Origin: Maylandia zebra
Lineage: Eukaryota > Chordata > Actinopteri > Cichliformes > Cichlidae
Length of the DNA stretch: 64,000 nt
Direction of reading: 5' to 3'
Assembly: GCF_041146795.1 (NCBI RefSeq)
Contig: NC_135185.1
Location: forward strand, 30,802,529 to 30,866,528
The translations under genes and the position numbers were made by a program. The notes below the pieces were generated by a model. That model worked only from the letters and a program-made list of their open reading frames with translations. It did not search any database and had not been told where the DNA came from. Positions 15,201-25,800 of the stretch are shown here, piece after piece. How positions within the stretch are numbered: position 1 is the first letter of the stretch; each line of letters starts with the position of its first letter.

Positions 15201-16780
15201 AAATCCAGATTAGTTCACAAAAACATACTTTCAGTCAAAATCTGAGATTATTTATGTGTGATAAGACAACACTGTTTGAGCCTTTGCTGTGTTTCCACCC
15301 CTCCCTACAGTTTCCAGGACGTGGTGAACTACTTTGGTGTTAAGCCAAAGTCCGGGGAGAAAGAAGTAGCTCCGAGTTACATCTTTATGCTTTGGTACGA
15401 ATTCTGCAACGATTTCAAGAACACTTGGATACGACAAAGCAAGAACATCTCCAAGGAGAGGTGAGCTGGTACCACTACTGGGTTAAGTCTCAGAAGAAAT
15501 CAGGAGAAAGGAGTCAGGAAGGGCGTTATTAGGGTTACTGAATAATCCAACAATCTTTAAAAAAAAACAAAAACACATGACTGAATTTTCCCTGTTTTCT
15601 GTGAGTATGCTAGAAATAATCATTCTAAAAAAAAACTAATGTCAGGAAGGGAATGTAAAACTTTGCAAGACTCAAAACATAATCATTTCAGATTAGACTT
15701 CTTTGTTTCTGTCACCTTTGGATTGGTGCTTAACACCTCTGGACATCATGTCAAATTAGCACTAATTGTACAAGGGTGATGTGCAGATGCCGGGTTGTAA
15801 TTAAAGCAAGGAGGGAGGCCATCAAAGAGGAGGTGAATGGGGGAGTAGCTGAGGCCTTGGTCCTGCAACAGGGGCCTGAATTTATGTTTCCTCTGACCTG
15901 AGGCGTAATTGGTAGTGGGCTGGGGGGTTCCAGAAAAAGGACCGGCAAGCGGACAGTGGCCTGTGGTGGTTTAAAGGCTGCGTGTTATTAGAGAACTGAT
16001 AAACACCGTAGCGATGCTAAGCTCGAAGGAGGCGGTGAGCTCTCGCTGTCCAGAGAGACTGTGTGGTCATTTTTATGCCACATTAAGTATCACATGGTTT
16101 CCCTGTTTACTAGGTAATCGTGCCGCTTGTTGCTCGCAGCTGATTGTGCTTATGTACATTTAACTTTATTTTAAATACTGTTTGTGATCCCATTAAAAAG
16201 CCAAGTGTTTTGTTTTTTTAAGGTTGCCTCATTATCTCATCAAGCTGCTGTCATTCTCTGCTCATTCCCACTTAAAGGGCTTTCACTGACCGCAAACTCC
16301 AGAGTGGATCAGAGAGAGTGTGTGTTTGTGTGGCTGGGGGGGACTGCATGGCTCTGTGGTGCCCCAGGAAGATATTTAAATGTCTTGCTCTTATAAACAA
16401 ATTCACAAGAGTGCAAGGATGAGAGGCTTTGTATTTGATCTGGTTACACTTGGTTCCCAATTGATTTGCAGAAGTTTCATTGTGTACTTCTTTTAACTGT
16501 CTGATAATGTTGAGCCTTGCTGGTCTCTTTCTTCTTTCCATAGGTTGAAGGAAGCCCAAGAAAACATCAAGAAGATCACAGCAGAGAAGAGAGTCGAAAC
16601 CAAGAAGATCAATGCCAACAGTCTGGTAAGAGCTGATCTGTATTCAGAGACCAAATGGAATTTCCCAAAAGCCGCTCTTTCTTGTGTCGCAGCTGAAATC
16701 GATGCGCTGAATCTTTTTGTGGTTCTTGCCAACAGAAGGAGAGGCTGCGACAGAAGGAAGCCAGCGTGTCCTCCAGCTGA
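204..16780 (+). CDS. fmn1: Formin-1, C-terminal part (last seven coding exons)
   Basis: Formin-1 nucleates and elongates unbranched actin filaments through its FH2 domain and acts at adherens junctions and in limb development. The coding exons I read are 204-263, 344-464, 5929-6021, 9579-9630, 15311-15460, 16544-16625 and 16736-16780. Every junction keeps frame and the sum is 603 nt, 200 residues plus TGA. The peptide is the C-terminal third of an FH2 domain: it contains [32 protein letters not shown], the aromatic stretch [11 protein letters not shown], a basic coiled tail, and the end [10 protein letters not shown] typical of FMN1 rather than diaphanous formins. Upstream exons, including FH1, lie before base 1. 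The neighbour grem1 is convergent, as in other vertebrates. Family assignment is very secure; FMN1 rather than FMN2 rests on the C-terminus and the synteny. Confidence 0.95.
465..5928 (+). other. fmn1 intron (5.5 kb), no gene seen
   Basis: The intron is bounded by the donor after 464 and by a TTCTTCTAG acceptor. It contains homopolymer A/T runs, a short TG repeat near 5113 and a small hairpin at 2560-2589. The longest open frame is 218 codons on the minus strand (2877-3533). It is lysine-, asparagine- and phenylalanine-rich, matches no family I know, and I do not regard it as a gene. Regulatory sequence for grem1 is possible here, but nothing I can read proves it. Confidence 0.7.
2560..2589. 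repeat. Short perfect hairpin
   Basis: A 13-bp arm (TTTGTCTATATCT) at 2560-2572 is followed by a 4-nt loop and its exact reverse complement at 2577-2589. It lies within an fmn1 intron. It is too short and AT-rich to call a microRNA hairpin. Confidence 0.6.
6022..9578 (+). other. fmn1 intron (3.6 kb), mostly unremarkable
   Basis: It holds one degenerate hAT-like repeat (about 6985-7562), a poly(A)/GA run at about 8877-8902, and otherwise single-copy-looking sequence. No exon is supported. Confidence 0.6.
6985..7562. mobile_element. Degenerate non-autonomous hAT-like repeat
   Basis: The left end carries TTGTCAAACTCATTTTACAC followed by a 'GGGCCACATATAGC' block and 'GTGGGCCGAAGCAGTAAAA', a pattern I recognise from abundant fish hAT-derived repeats. 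The right end (about 7533-7561) reads TAATGTTTGATATCCCTGC. Its reverse complement resembles the left end, so the ends are diverged inverted repeats. No transposase frame remains. The boundaries and the hAT label are from memory of the family. Confidence 0.5.
10155..10740. promoter_or_regulatory. Candidate conserved non-coding element
   Basis: This stretch is balanced in base composition, lacks repeat signatures and homopolymers, and has several homeodomain-type TTAAT/ATTA cores, a CCATATAG block and GC-rich patches. In other vertebrates the introns of the formin gene contain limb enhancers of Grem1, so an enhancer here is reasonable. The evidence is only compositional and positional. Confidence 0.2.
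11240..11540. repeat. Dispersed teleost repeat of unassigned class
   Basis: The block runs ATTTGGCACACGGACC, 'TCAAAGTCACTGTGACCTC', ACACATTTTTGGCTGTAAT and AATTATGAAACAATTTCA. I recognise it as a common interspersed fish repeat. A related copy is at about 62,090-62,430. There is no coding capacity. Confidence 0.5.
12046..12960 (+). mobile_element. Tc1-like transposon remnant, copy A (interrupted)
   Basis: The left end reads TTCTGTGCAGAAACTTTGGC. The right half carries a decayed transposase C-terminus: readable pieces correspond to '[10 protein letters not shown]' and to a stretch that copies D (53,940-54,890) and E (62,994-63,545) share ('AATGTCCTTCAAGAAGCCT'). Stops and indels are frequent. 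The element is split by the miniature element at 12,263-12,628. Confidence 0.65.
12263..12628. mobile_element. TTAA-flanked miniature transposon (piggyBac-like)
   Basis: TTAA at 12,263-12,266 is followed by CTCATTCACTGCCA. At the other end TGGCAGTGAATGAG is followed by TTAA at 12,625-12,628. The 14-bp terminal inverted repeats are perfect and the TTAA duplication is intact. The 358-bp interior has no transposase. A TTAA target duplication is the hallmark of piggyBac-type insertion. The element lies inside Tc1 copy A, so it is the younger insertion. Confidence 0.8.
14610..14900. repeat. Dispersed teleost repeat with TG-rich ends
   Basis: The block contains TGTGTATACTTGTTTAAATG, 'GGACCACTATACTTGTAGGG', GGTTAGAGTTAGGCATTCAT and 'GTCCTCACTAATATG'. 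I recognise it as a frequent interspersed fish repeat flanked by GT tracts. There is no coding potential and I cannot assign a class. Confidence 0.5.
15461..16543 (+). other. fmn1 intron (1.1 kb), nothing recognised
   Basis: It has a normal donor (GAGAG/GTGAGC) and acceptor (TTTCCATAG). I see no repeat or exon. Confidence 0.7.
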
Positions 16781-18100
16781 GCAGAATGATAAGTGGCAGA
16801 GCAGAAGAAGCACGGACCGGCGGTGGTGCGCCAGGAAGGGTGCAGGGGCCCATCCATCCTGCAGTTACCACCTGCCTCAGCAGCACTGGACCCTACCCTC
16901 TGTTCACCGTACAGACCCACAATAAAACATGGTCAGACTTTTACTACTCCCACTACCGTATCTGTGCCCCACTAACAGCACTGGACATCCCCTCCCCTTC
17001 CCCTGTTCTCCACCGCCTTCGCTTCGAGGCTTTTTTGGCACAACCCCAGTTAGCGAAGACGATTGGCCGCCGCAGCCGCAGCGAGGGGAGTCATAAAGGC
17101 CAAAGGGTTGACCTCATTCATGCAGCATGGCGTGACCCCTGAGTGCCCAGCTTGTGAAAGGTCTCCAGGGTTCAGCGGGATGCACAGCAGAGCCAGCTGA
17201 CACATCCACAAACGTCCTTCTGGACCTCTTCCGAAGCACGAGAAACAGTTTCTTTTCCAAACTGTATCAGATGGCGTATGTGTTAAAACGATGCCCCAGC
17301 GCGGGCTGTGTTTCTTAGACGTTGTTGTCGACCTACAAACAGATATGGCTTTACTGCAAGTGTCTGCTGGGAAAGAAAAAAAATCACTGTTGACAAAACA
17401 GATCTCTCACTTGGAGCAGGGAGAAAGAACTTTCCTGTGTCTTTCGCTGTAGCGGGTAGCTTTTCATTCACCACGGCTCATTAAAACTCTTGTAAATATG
17501 TCATGTAGTAGAACTGGCAGGGACTGTACAGCTTTGGGAAATATGATAGATTATCTATGCTGGGCTTTAAGTGCGGACGAAGACACGTCGTCTAGAAGTT
17601 GAGTGCGTGTTTAAAAGGGGCGGGGGGGCCTATGTGTAAGAATGTGAGGTTTTGCTGTACTGCACCAGACTGACCTCTCCTGGGTGACGGCCAGAGGAGA
17701 GCAGAAGCTGGCAACAAATGTGGCCCGGAGCCTCGGCTCACACAAAATTGGACTAAGAAAAAATAATAGTAATAGTTTTGAATGACACAACAGGTTTTGG
17801 GCTCACCTGCAGTTTTAAAGAGAACTTATTAATCCTTCAGTGAATGCTGTACATGACGTTGTCCCAACACAGTTTTAAGCTGCTTGCTTTAGCTGTATGT
17901 TGCTGCACGTCGTTTTACCCCCCATGCTGACCGCATGCGTTGTTTTTGCAGCTGTCTTTCACTGTTTTGCACCTCCTTTTTCCTATGCAAGAGTAACGTT
18001 TCCCGTTAGAAAATGTATAAATTATATTTCTTCATGATGAAATCTTATTTTATTTTTGAACAAATAGAAAAAGTGTAATAAAATCATGCTTTATTTTCAC
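16781..18100 (+). other. fmn1: fmn1 3' UTR
   Basis: No open frame of interest follows the TGA at 16778-16780. The sequence becomes AT-rich and reaches AATAAA at 18077-18082, so the 3' UTR is about 1.3 kb. The overlapping open frames of 60-141 codons around 16,490-17,140 are shadows of the last two exons and this UTR. Confidence 0.6.
18077..18082 (+). terminator. fmn1 poly(A) signal
   Basis: The sequence is AATAAA in the context GTGTAATAAAATC, about 1.3 kb past the fmn1 stop. It is the first canonical signal after the stop in the AT-rich part of the UTR. Confidence 0.6.
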
Positions 18101-19543
18101 TAATGTAAGATGTAGCTATGCTCCTGTATCACTAAAGAAAATTGTATTTATGTAACAAAATAATTATTTAATGGATGTAAAATTGGATGAGGTTGGTATT
18201 TTAATAATTTGAATGAGATTTAAAACTGTTATTACATATTCATTAAAAAAACTTTATGTTGATCAAATAAGAATCAGAAAATTTCCAAATGATTTTTTTT
18301 TTCCTTTTTTAATGAAATGTTGGGACCTCCCTCAACTGTAACTGACATCTATGTGAACCAAAGTAATGCAAACTGTGACTGAATACATCAGTCGTATTTA
18401 TTGTAGACTGGCTAAAGAACAAAGCCTCTAGTTCTAAAATTTTCCCCCCATCACCCACTTATTTATAAATATGTTCATTTAGTAGAACATCTTTTCATTT
18501 ACACTTGAGAATTCCCTTAAGAACCTGACAGATTTGCGAGCCTTGTAACCAGATGCGGTGAAATTGAATCCCATCATTTCAGCAGATCGCTGGAATAGCT
18601 GACTTGCAGCTTTTTTCCCAAAACGGACTTTAAAATATATTCCAGGGTCTGAATGCGAGTAACTCGGTAAGATCCTGGCTCGGTGCAGGAGGGGAGCAGG
18701 AAACGGTGAATGGAGGGATTCAGCTTTTTTGTTTTTGTTTTTTTTAAAACACAGCAGATAATTTTCGCAGTATTCCAGCATCCATTTATTTAGTTTTCGT
18801 GGATAATTTAATCAAATGAATAAACAAATGGGTTACATCAAAAATGGCTTAACATTTTACAACTATTTCACCTCGGTAATGTATAAGCCACCACTGTACA
18901 CTTCCATTTAAACTAACTTCAGAAGCCATAGTTTCTATATTTGACTAAGCTCACAACTTCAAAAAAAATAAAAAATAAAATAGAAAGAAAACTTCACTAA
19001 TGGACTTCGAAATTCACAGAAATCAATTAGGTTAACCTTGAACGATTCTTGAAATATCGAAATAAAATCATTTTTCTCCTTTTACAAATAAAGTCGTTCG
19101 CCTATCAAATTCCACACAGTGGAAACATCCAGTTTAGCAAACATATATGCGTAAAATGCAGGATGGACGGAGACGTTTAACAGTCACAAGGACTGTTTTG
19201 GAGCAGTTAAATAAAACCGGTGTTCTGCAGTCCTGTGGGGGCGAGGAAGCCGTGCGTAAAGCATGCCCATTCCAAGTAAGAGTTTCCGTGCAGTGATCTT
19301 TTTTTTAGTCTGGTGATGTGTAACAAGTTGCTTTTGACGTTTTTTTTTTTATTATTTTGTTTTAAGTTGCATGTCCATATTGGCTCACGTGCTGTACAGG
19401 AGAGACGTAAGTATCAGCGTGTGCGGTGCTTATCTCCAGATGGAGACGAGCACAATTTCTTGGCTGTGAGACAGCTATCAAGTCCACTAAGAAGAAGAAG
19501 AAGAAAAAGAAGACATGAAACACACACACATAATCGCTGTGTT
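18101..19543 (-). other. Region between the convergent fmn1 and grem1, mainly grem1 3' UTR
   Basis: The sequence is AT-rich without a supported ORF. Reverse-strand AATAAA signals (TTTATT on the top strand, for example near 18,396 and 18,786) could end the grem1 transcript, which has a long 3' UTR in other vertebrates. An A/T homopolymer tract at 18,960-18,985 is present. Confidence 0.5.
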
Positions 19544-20092
19544 TTAGTCCAGGTCTATGGATATGCAGCGACACTGTTTGACGCGCTGGATGCGCTTCTT
19601 CTTGGTGGGCGGCTGCTGGTCCGGACAGTTCAATGTGAAAGTCATGGTGGTAAAACGCTTCGGTTTACAAAACGAACAGGACTGGAAGGCGCCCTCCTCC
19701 CTCCGGATGTGCCTGGGGATGTAGAAGGAGTTGCACTGTCCGTAACAGAAGCGGTTGATGATGGTGCGGCTGACGCAGCCCTCCTCGTGGATGGTCTGTT
19801 TGAGAGGTTGTGTTTTGCACCAGTCCCGTTTCAAATACTGGCGCTCCGTCACATGTAGAGCTTCCTGGCTGGACTCCAGCACTTCGTCGGCGGGTGAGGA
19901 TGAGCCCGGCCTCTGGCGAGAGCCCGAGCCCGCCTGCGGAGTCTGCGGTTGCTGCTCCGATTCGTTTGGGTTGCTTTTGTCAGGATGAGGAATGGCGCCT
20001 TGTGAACCTCTGTTTCTTTTTGAATCCACCGGAGAGGAGAGCAGCCCAATGATGAAAACCATACTGTAGAAGATATGCGTGGAGTTGGCCAT
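19544..20092 (-). CDS. grem1: Gremlin-1, secreted BMP antagonist
   Basis: Gremlin-1 is a secreted cystine-knot protein of the DAN family that binds BMP2/4/7 and blocks receptor engagement. It maintains the SHH-FGF loop in the limb bud. The frame is 182 aa (human 184). Residues 1-24 form a signal peptide with a hydrophobic MVFIIGLLSS core. Residues 25-85 are a low-complexity linker with an N-E-S glycosylation sequon at Asn43. Residues 92-176 are the cystine knot with cysteines at 92, 106, 116, 120, 139, 142, 156, 174 and 176. The block from EALHVTERQYLKRDWCKTQP to the end CRCISIDLD is almost unchanged in gremlin-1 proteins. The coding region is one exon; a polypyrimidine tract and AG directly before the ATG mark the acceptor from a non-coding exon 1, as in mammals. 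Convergence with fmn1 supports orthology; which teleost duplicate this is cannot be told. Confidence 0.97.
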   Translation of the reverse strand: MANSTHIFYSMVFIIGLLSSPVDSKRNRGSQGAIPHPDKSNPNESEQQPQTPQAGSGSRQRPGSSSPADEVLESSQEALHVTERQYLKRDWCKTQPLKQTIHEEGCVSRTIINRFCYGQCNSFYIPRHIRREEGAFQSCSFCKPKRFTTMTFTLNCPDQQPPTKKKRIQRVKQCRCISIDLD

Positions 20093-20695
20093 CCTTGTAG
20101 AGAAAAAGAAAATGGTTCGTCACTCACACAGTTTTCGGCTCTGCATGGGTTACGCACAGCTGTCATAGTTTTTACGCTGCGTAAAAACGCACCGAGGGAA
20201 CTTTTTCCCCATCATTTCTTCTTTGTTGAAACAACATGAAAAGGAGGCTGACGTTTAAAAGCAGTCATTCATTTGAGTCACCTCAGTCCAAATAAATGAC
20301 AGAATAATATAATTATGTTCCCATAATTATCCATTCTCCAAAATATTCCTGCCGAATTTATCTAAAAACAGTAATAAACCATGTCACATGTCCTGTAAAC
20401 CGTTAGTGGCTCCACACTTGCGCAGCAAGAGATAGAAAAGCATGCAGTTTTACCATTTCTATAAGTTATGTATCATGATGTTTAAAAAACAAATAGAAAT
20501 ACCTGCTATGCAACACTGCTGCTACAAGTGCGATGATCTGGTCCTCGAGCTTCACTGCGGCACCTTTCGAGATGATAGGTACCTACTGGTGTCGACTGTG
20601 CACTGGTGGGACTGTGGATGGGTGGGAGACTAAGCGCTCCATAGACAGGGGCCAGGGGGTTTAATACAAATTGCTACAGCGCCGGACTGTCTCCC

Positions 20696-20737
20696 TTTTA
20701 AATGTCTGCCAGCTGAGATGTGCACAGCAGTTATTGG
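20696..20737 (-). promoter_or_regulatory. Possible grem1 core promoter (TATA-like and CCAAT)
   Basis: Reading the minus strand, a CCAAT box (AGCCAATAAC; top-strand ATTGG at 20,733-20,737) is followed about 30 bp later by a TATA-like ATTTAAAAGG near 20,696-20,704. This would put the start site around 20,665, about 570 bp before the coding exon, consistent with a short non-coding exon 1. No transcript evidence. Confidence 0.35.
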
Positions 20738-20799
20738 CTAAGCACGATGTAGAGAAAATCAAGACTATCCGCCCCCTCAACAGTTTCCCTTAGCCCACA

Positions 20800-22320
20800 G
20801 ACAACCGAGAAACAGTGAAAGAAGGCAGGCAGGGAGGGAGAGGGAGCTGAGTGCGTACTGGGGGAAAAAGTAAAAGTGCGATTTTTGTTTGTTTGTTTTT
20901 GTTTACATGTTTCAAGAAGACACGACCATAATACGGTGCATTATATGTAAATGTGCAACTATAAATGAAAAGCGGAGCTCGAGCTGCTAAAGCAAACAAA
21001 TGCAGTTACAGACAAACTTTAAAAGATGAGCCAAAATGCAGCACCTCTGACACCAGTTAGTCGAACTCCATTTCCATCCATTCAGCAGGGTGATAGACGT
21101 CCAGCCTGAAACAAGGGTAGCTCTTCATGTATCACAGACCTGAGAAAAACAAAAATCATTAAAGGCATTTTTTTAAAATTGCATTGCTTCGTACAAACGC
21201 AGAAAAAGCGCAGTGGTGTAGCCTAAGACAGAGTATATGTTTAATCATTTCACTAATACCTGTTCATTTATGACCCAAACGAGTCACGTGATCTCGGCTT
21301 AGTCCATATTTTATCAGCTCAATTGTTTTGTGTGTTTTTTTTTAAAATCAGTCATCTTCAAGAGGAGGTTTGGGATTAGTCTCATAGATGATGTTGTATC
21401 CTTCATGTTTGGCATTATTGAAGGCATAAACGTTTGCCTTTTCAATTTATTTTTTTTAAAAAAAGTAAATGGTTTTAGAAATTGCTGACGTGACTCTAAA
21501 ATGACCCAGTTGACGGATTTTTATTTATTTATTGTCAAAAACCTGGCATCCCTAAAGTTTTCTTAACCATTCCAGCCCTGTGAAAGGGAACTTTAAGGAA
21601 GCTGAGAAGTAGCCGCACCACCTCCCCCCAGCATAAACCCATCCGCTTATTACATTGCCCAATCTGACGTATTTAGGGGTCATGACAACGTCATGAGTCA
21701 ACAACCCCCCAAAAGACCATGCGCTCCGGTCAGTGCAACATGAGATTAAAGCGTGGCATTCTGCCCCAGGTCCAGTCATACCTCACACACATGAAGGATG
21801 GCAAGCTTCCAAATGGGCTGAGGAATAAATCTCCAGGAATGATTTTAACCCTCACCCGATCGGGAAAGGCTTCCGAATCTGCAGGGGGGATACAATGTCA
21901 ATTTGCTTTCTTCATGCCGGGTTAGTCAAGTACATAATGTTACATTTTTAATAGTATCTGGGGCTTTAGTTCTCAGTTTGAGTCAGATTGCTGACTCAAA
22001 AAATAAAATGTTGGACAAAAAAATAAAATAAAAATAGTAACCGGTTTTTTAAATCTTTATATAAACTCAACTACGTTTAAATAAATGTTGTAAATAACGT
22101 CATATATTTCTCAAGTAATATATTTTAAATCTGGATAGACCTTCAACAAGTTAGTGTAAACACTCTAAACTTCCAGCTGACACATTCTGGAGGCCTGCGC
22201 TAACATCCCAGTGCAGCCGTATCTCACTTTGCAGCTGTCTGCAGTAGCTGTAGCACTCCCCCTGGTGGTTGCACGGAGTCCAAAAATTATTCAACCACAA
22301 AACAAATCATGTTGTTTGAC
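20800..22320. other. Intergenic, grem1 upstream to arhgap11a 3' end; no gene
   Basis: No exon-like frame is seen on either strand. In particular, nothing resembles secretogranin V (7B2), which sits between GREM1 and ARHGAP11A in mammals. Poly(T)/A tracts near 21,330 and 21,450 are the only simple repeats. Confidence 0.6.
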
Positions 22321-22326
22321 TTTATT
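22321..22326 (-). terminator. arhgap11a poly(A) signal
   Basis: Top-strand TTTATT reads AATAAA on the minus strand, about 560 nt after the stop codon (22,885-22,887). Confidence 0.5.
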
Positions 22327-22884
22327 CGTCTGATGCAGTTAGCACAAAAAAAGAAAAGAAAAATAGCTGAAGACTTGAAAAACAATGGCCTGCAATAGAC
22401 ATGTGATTTCATGAACACTGTTTGCTTTTTTCCTCCCCACAAAATCCAACAAAGGTGCATGTTTTCTTCCCCTGTTCAAGACATGACAATAATAATATGG
22501 AATAAAAACCCTTTCACTTCAGTCAAGTCCCCCCCCCCCCAAACATCTACCTAACATTAAAAGGGCATAAATATAATGACTCAATCAAAACATCCCAGTC
22601 ACACCAATCACATTTTACACAATTTAGCCTGCACACTACTAACTAAACGTAATCTTATAGGCTGATATGTGTCGACATCTTAACTTCTAAATTGGTTTTA
22701 CTGAAGTAAAACAAATGTAAGGCATACAAACATCTCCCAATAAGGCCCTAAAATAACACAAACAGCATCTAGACAGCTGACAATAATTTAAGACCCTGAA
22801 AACATGAATAGGTTAGGACGTTTAACATCACTCTCAGCAGACACCTGCATAGTTAAAGGAGAGAAGAGGCCAAATGGATATTCA

Positions 22885-25800
22885 CTATAAATCGACAGGC
22901 TTCGTAGCAGACAGCAGCCTTCCTTGGTTGAGAGGGTTTCTGGGTGAACCTCTGTAATAGTTCATGTCCTTCCCAGCTAGCTGCTGCAGAGGCTTCTGAG
23001 CTCCTGATGGCTCATTGGTTGAGCAGTCCACTTGGGTCTTTGATTGGACCTTGTTGGTCATGTCGCCCAGCGCACAGGACTTGGTGCGTGACTTTTTTGG
23101 AGGCACTGGAGGGGGCTTCTGTAAAGGGCACGTGTGGCTGGATGGCACCTCGTGTTCTCCGTGGTGAGGTTGAAGTTTTGGGTGAGGGGAAAGGCCACTC
23201 TCTAGACTCACAGCCTTTGCTACTTGTCCACGCTGGTTGGTGATGGTACCTGCAGTTCTAACAGGTTTCCTGCTCTCTCCCATGAGAGAGTTAATCCTGC
23301 GAACAGTCTGACGCACAGGGGTGCGGTGGAATTTAAGCGGCGACTTGATCTGATTGCTCTTTGAGCCTGTGGGAGAATAAATGGTGAGCTTGTTGAAGTG
23401 CTGAATGTGGTCTGCCACACGACGCCTTTCAGCCTCCTGACTGTGTGATGAAAACGTTGGTTGTTTTTGGACTTTGGTACCAATCTCTGGAGAAAGTTCC
23501 CTCTTGTCATGTAACACACTGACTACAGCGTCAGTTTTAGGTGGTGTAACAAACTCATTTCGGAGTTCAAGACCTGGTTTGTATGGAGTTGACTGCCGTC
23601 CAGAAGAGACACCTAGTCTGAAGTGAGCAGGACTTTGGATATCCAGAGCATCAATCAACTTGCTGCAGTTCATCTCCTCCATCTCCCTTTCTCCTGCTCC
23701 TACTGTGAAGCTGTTATTCCCACCAGCAGGAGCAGCACAGAGAGAACCTTTCTCATCCTGGATGACTGGGCTGTGGGATTCAGCAGCCTCAAGAACTACA
23801 CTATCAATATGCAAAGGAGACAAAGCAGCAATTTCAATCTGGCCAAAAGTGATGTTCTGTTCATTAGCCAGAAGGCTCTGCTGCATACAGAAGCTGGGGG
23901 CTTCACTTGGCACAGACAGAGATTTGGCTGTTGAAGTCTCTGGAGGAGGGTCTGTGATCATGTTGGATGGTTTTGAAATACTTGCTCCTGAGGCTTTGCG
24001 GGACTCCTGTATGACAGCCTGGAGATCACTTCCAGACTCTGAGAAGGCCTTCTTGATTTTCAGCAGGGTGGGACCGGTTTGTCTCTGGGCTTCAGGGATT
24101 GAGCTCTCGCTCTCGAGGCTCTCTGCACTGGAAGCACAACACAACTTCATGGGAAGGCTGCTTACTGCTGGGGGCTTGGACACGACGATGGCGGGCTCAG
24201 ACATGTAGCTGCTTTTAAGGCACAGGTTCATTGGCGTATCCGTGAAAGACCCGCCGCTCAAGGCCTGGGCTCTTACGGGCGTCTCCGCACACCACAAGCT
24301 TCGGTGGGCATTTAAGTCACATCTGGGCGTCAGCAAGTTGTCTTCAGACTTACTAATGAACTTGGAGCCTGGAAAGGTACATTTTTGATATGCATTACAT
24401 GACAAGAAGATTTAATATTTTATTTTAAGCATAAAGTTCAGCTGTCTGGTACTTACTCTTGGATTCAGTTTTTCCAGGCTGAACTGATGGAATGAACTCT
24501 GTCTCTTTGGTGAAACGGAAACTGGTGGTGCTCTCCTGTTTGGCAAGTCGCAAACCAATGGACTCAGAAGCCTTTATGAGCAGCATGAAATGAGAAATGA
24601 AAGAGGGTGAAATGTCAGAGTAGTATTTTGTTAAAAAGGATCCCACAGAAAAAAACCAAAAAGTAACATTAAGATGTTAATATCATGACTTTTGCGGTTA
24701 GTTCTTCAGAGGATGATAAAAATCACTCAGAAGAAACAATCCATTTGATTTTTTTTAAAAGTTTTTATTAAATCAAGAATACACAAATGACTATAAAGCA
24801 TTAGTATAGAGCCTTAAACAGCCTACACAATGTACTCAAACACTGGTTACTATCTATCTATATCTAGATAGAGATATAGATAGATATACATACACACACA
24901 CACATTTATTAACATTCGTCCACCTGAGTGCTTAGTGTAGTAAAATCACTGAAATCTAAGCATAACAAACACCATTCTATTGTTTGGTACCATGCAAATA
25001 TCACAATTTGGTCAGTAATATTACATCATATTACAATTACGATTACCTGTAAAGTCCTGCATGGATTACTTGTTTTAGAGTTAGTCACTTTAAGTAAACT
25101 TAGTACATTAAAAACAACAATAAAAAAGTGCTACTGTGCACAAATACATGCCACATTACTCCTCATGTGCAAATGTATTAATTGCAGATTATGCATGAAT
25201 GCACTTGACTAATCTTTCAGTGTTTATGGGAAAACCAGAGAAGTGGTTGATTTCCATCAGGCCAACACACTTACAGCGTCTTTGCTGCTCTTCCCCCCGA
25301 GGCTAAAACGCAAGCGCAGGGACTTGTGTGGAGCTTCTTTTTTGCTTGTTTTAGGAGAAAAGCAACCAGCCTTTCCAGACTCAACTCTGAAAAGGATAAA
25401 TAAATAAAACTATTATTAGCAAGATAAGCTGGGGATAGTTTAGATTAAAGGCTAAGGCTTTACAAGTATATCTTCCTTTGGATGAGGGGTGGGAAATTCA
25501 TTTTCCCAAATGGCAACATTTGAAATTGGGACTGTTGTGGAGGGCTACACCGATAATCAAAGAGAAAATGAATACATAGTTCAGCTTATTGGTGCTGCCC
25601 TTCACAACAGTCCCAGTTTCTCATGTTGCCACTTAGAAAATGAATTGCCCGCCTCTACTTTACATGATTTTAAATAGAAAAAGCAACAAAAGTGAGAAAT
25701 GAATGATCACATCTGTACCTGTTGATAAGGTGTCTGCTGCTGAGTCGTCGGCTCTTCTTCCTTGCAGATGTGGTCGGTTGCCTTCTAGACCTCCCTGCTG

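Larger units (their letters stand above)
9631..15310 (+). other. fmn1 intron (5.7 kb) with repeats and a possible grem1 regulatory region
   Basis: This intron contains a dispersed repeat (about 11,240-11,540), a Tc1-like remnant with a nested miniature element (12,046-12,960), and a second dispersed repeat (about 14,610-14,900). It also has a non-repetitive 0.6-kb stretch (10,155-10,740) that I list as a candidate conserved element. No exon is supported. Confidence 0.6.

Noticed and set aside
16493-17142. Overlapping ORFs near the last fmn1 exons
   Set aside because: They overlap the true exons and start of the 3' UTR in other frames; no family match.
19313-20052. Plus-strand ORFs of 77-181 codons opposite grem1
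   Set aside because: Antisense shadows of the conserved gremlin coding exon; the protein sequences match nothing.
23660-24208. 182-codon plus-strand ORF opposite arhgap11a exon 11
   Set aside because: Antisense shadow of the long terminal exon.
24855-24905. Self-complementary ATCT/AGAT run as a structured RNA
   Set aside because: Explained by a compound microsatellite.
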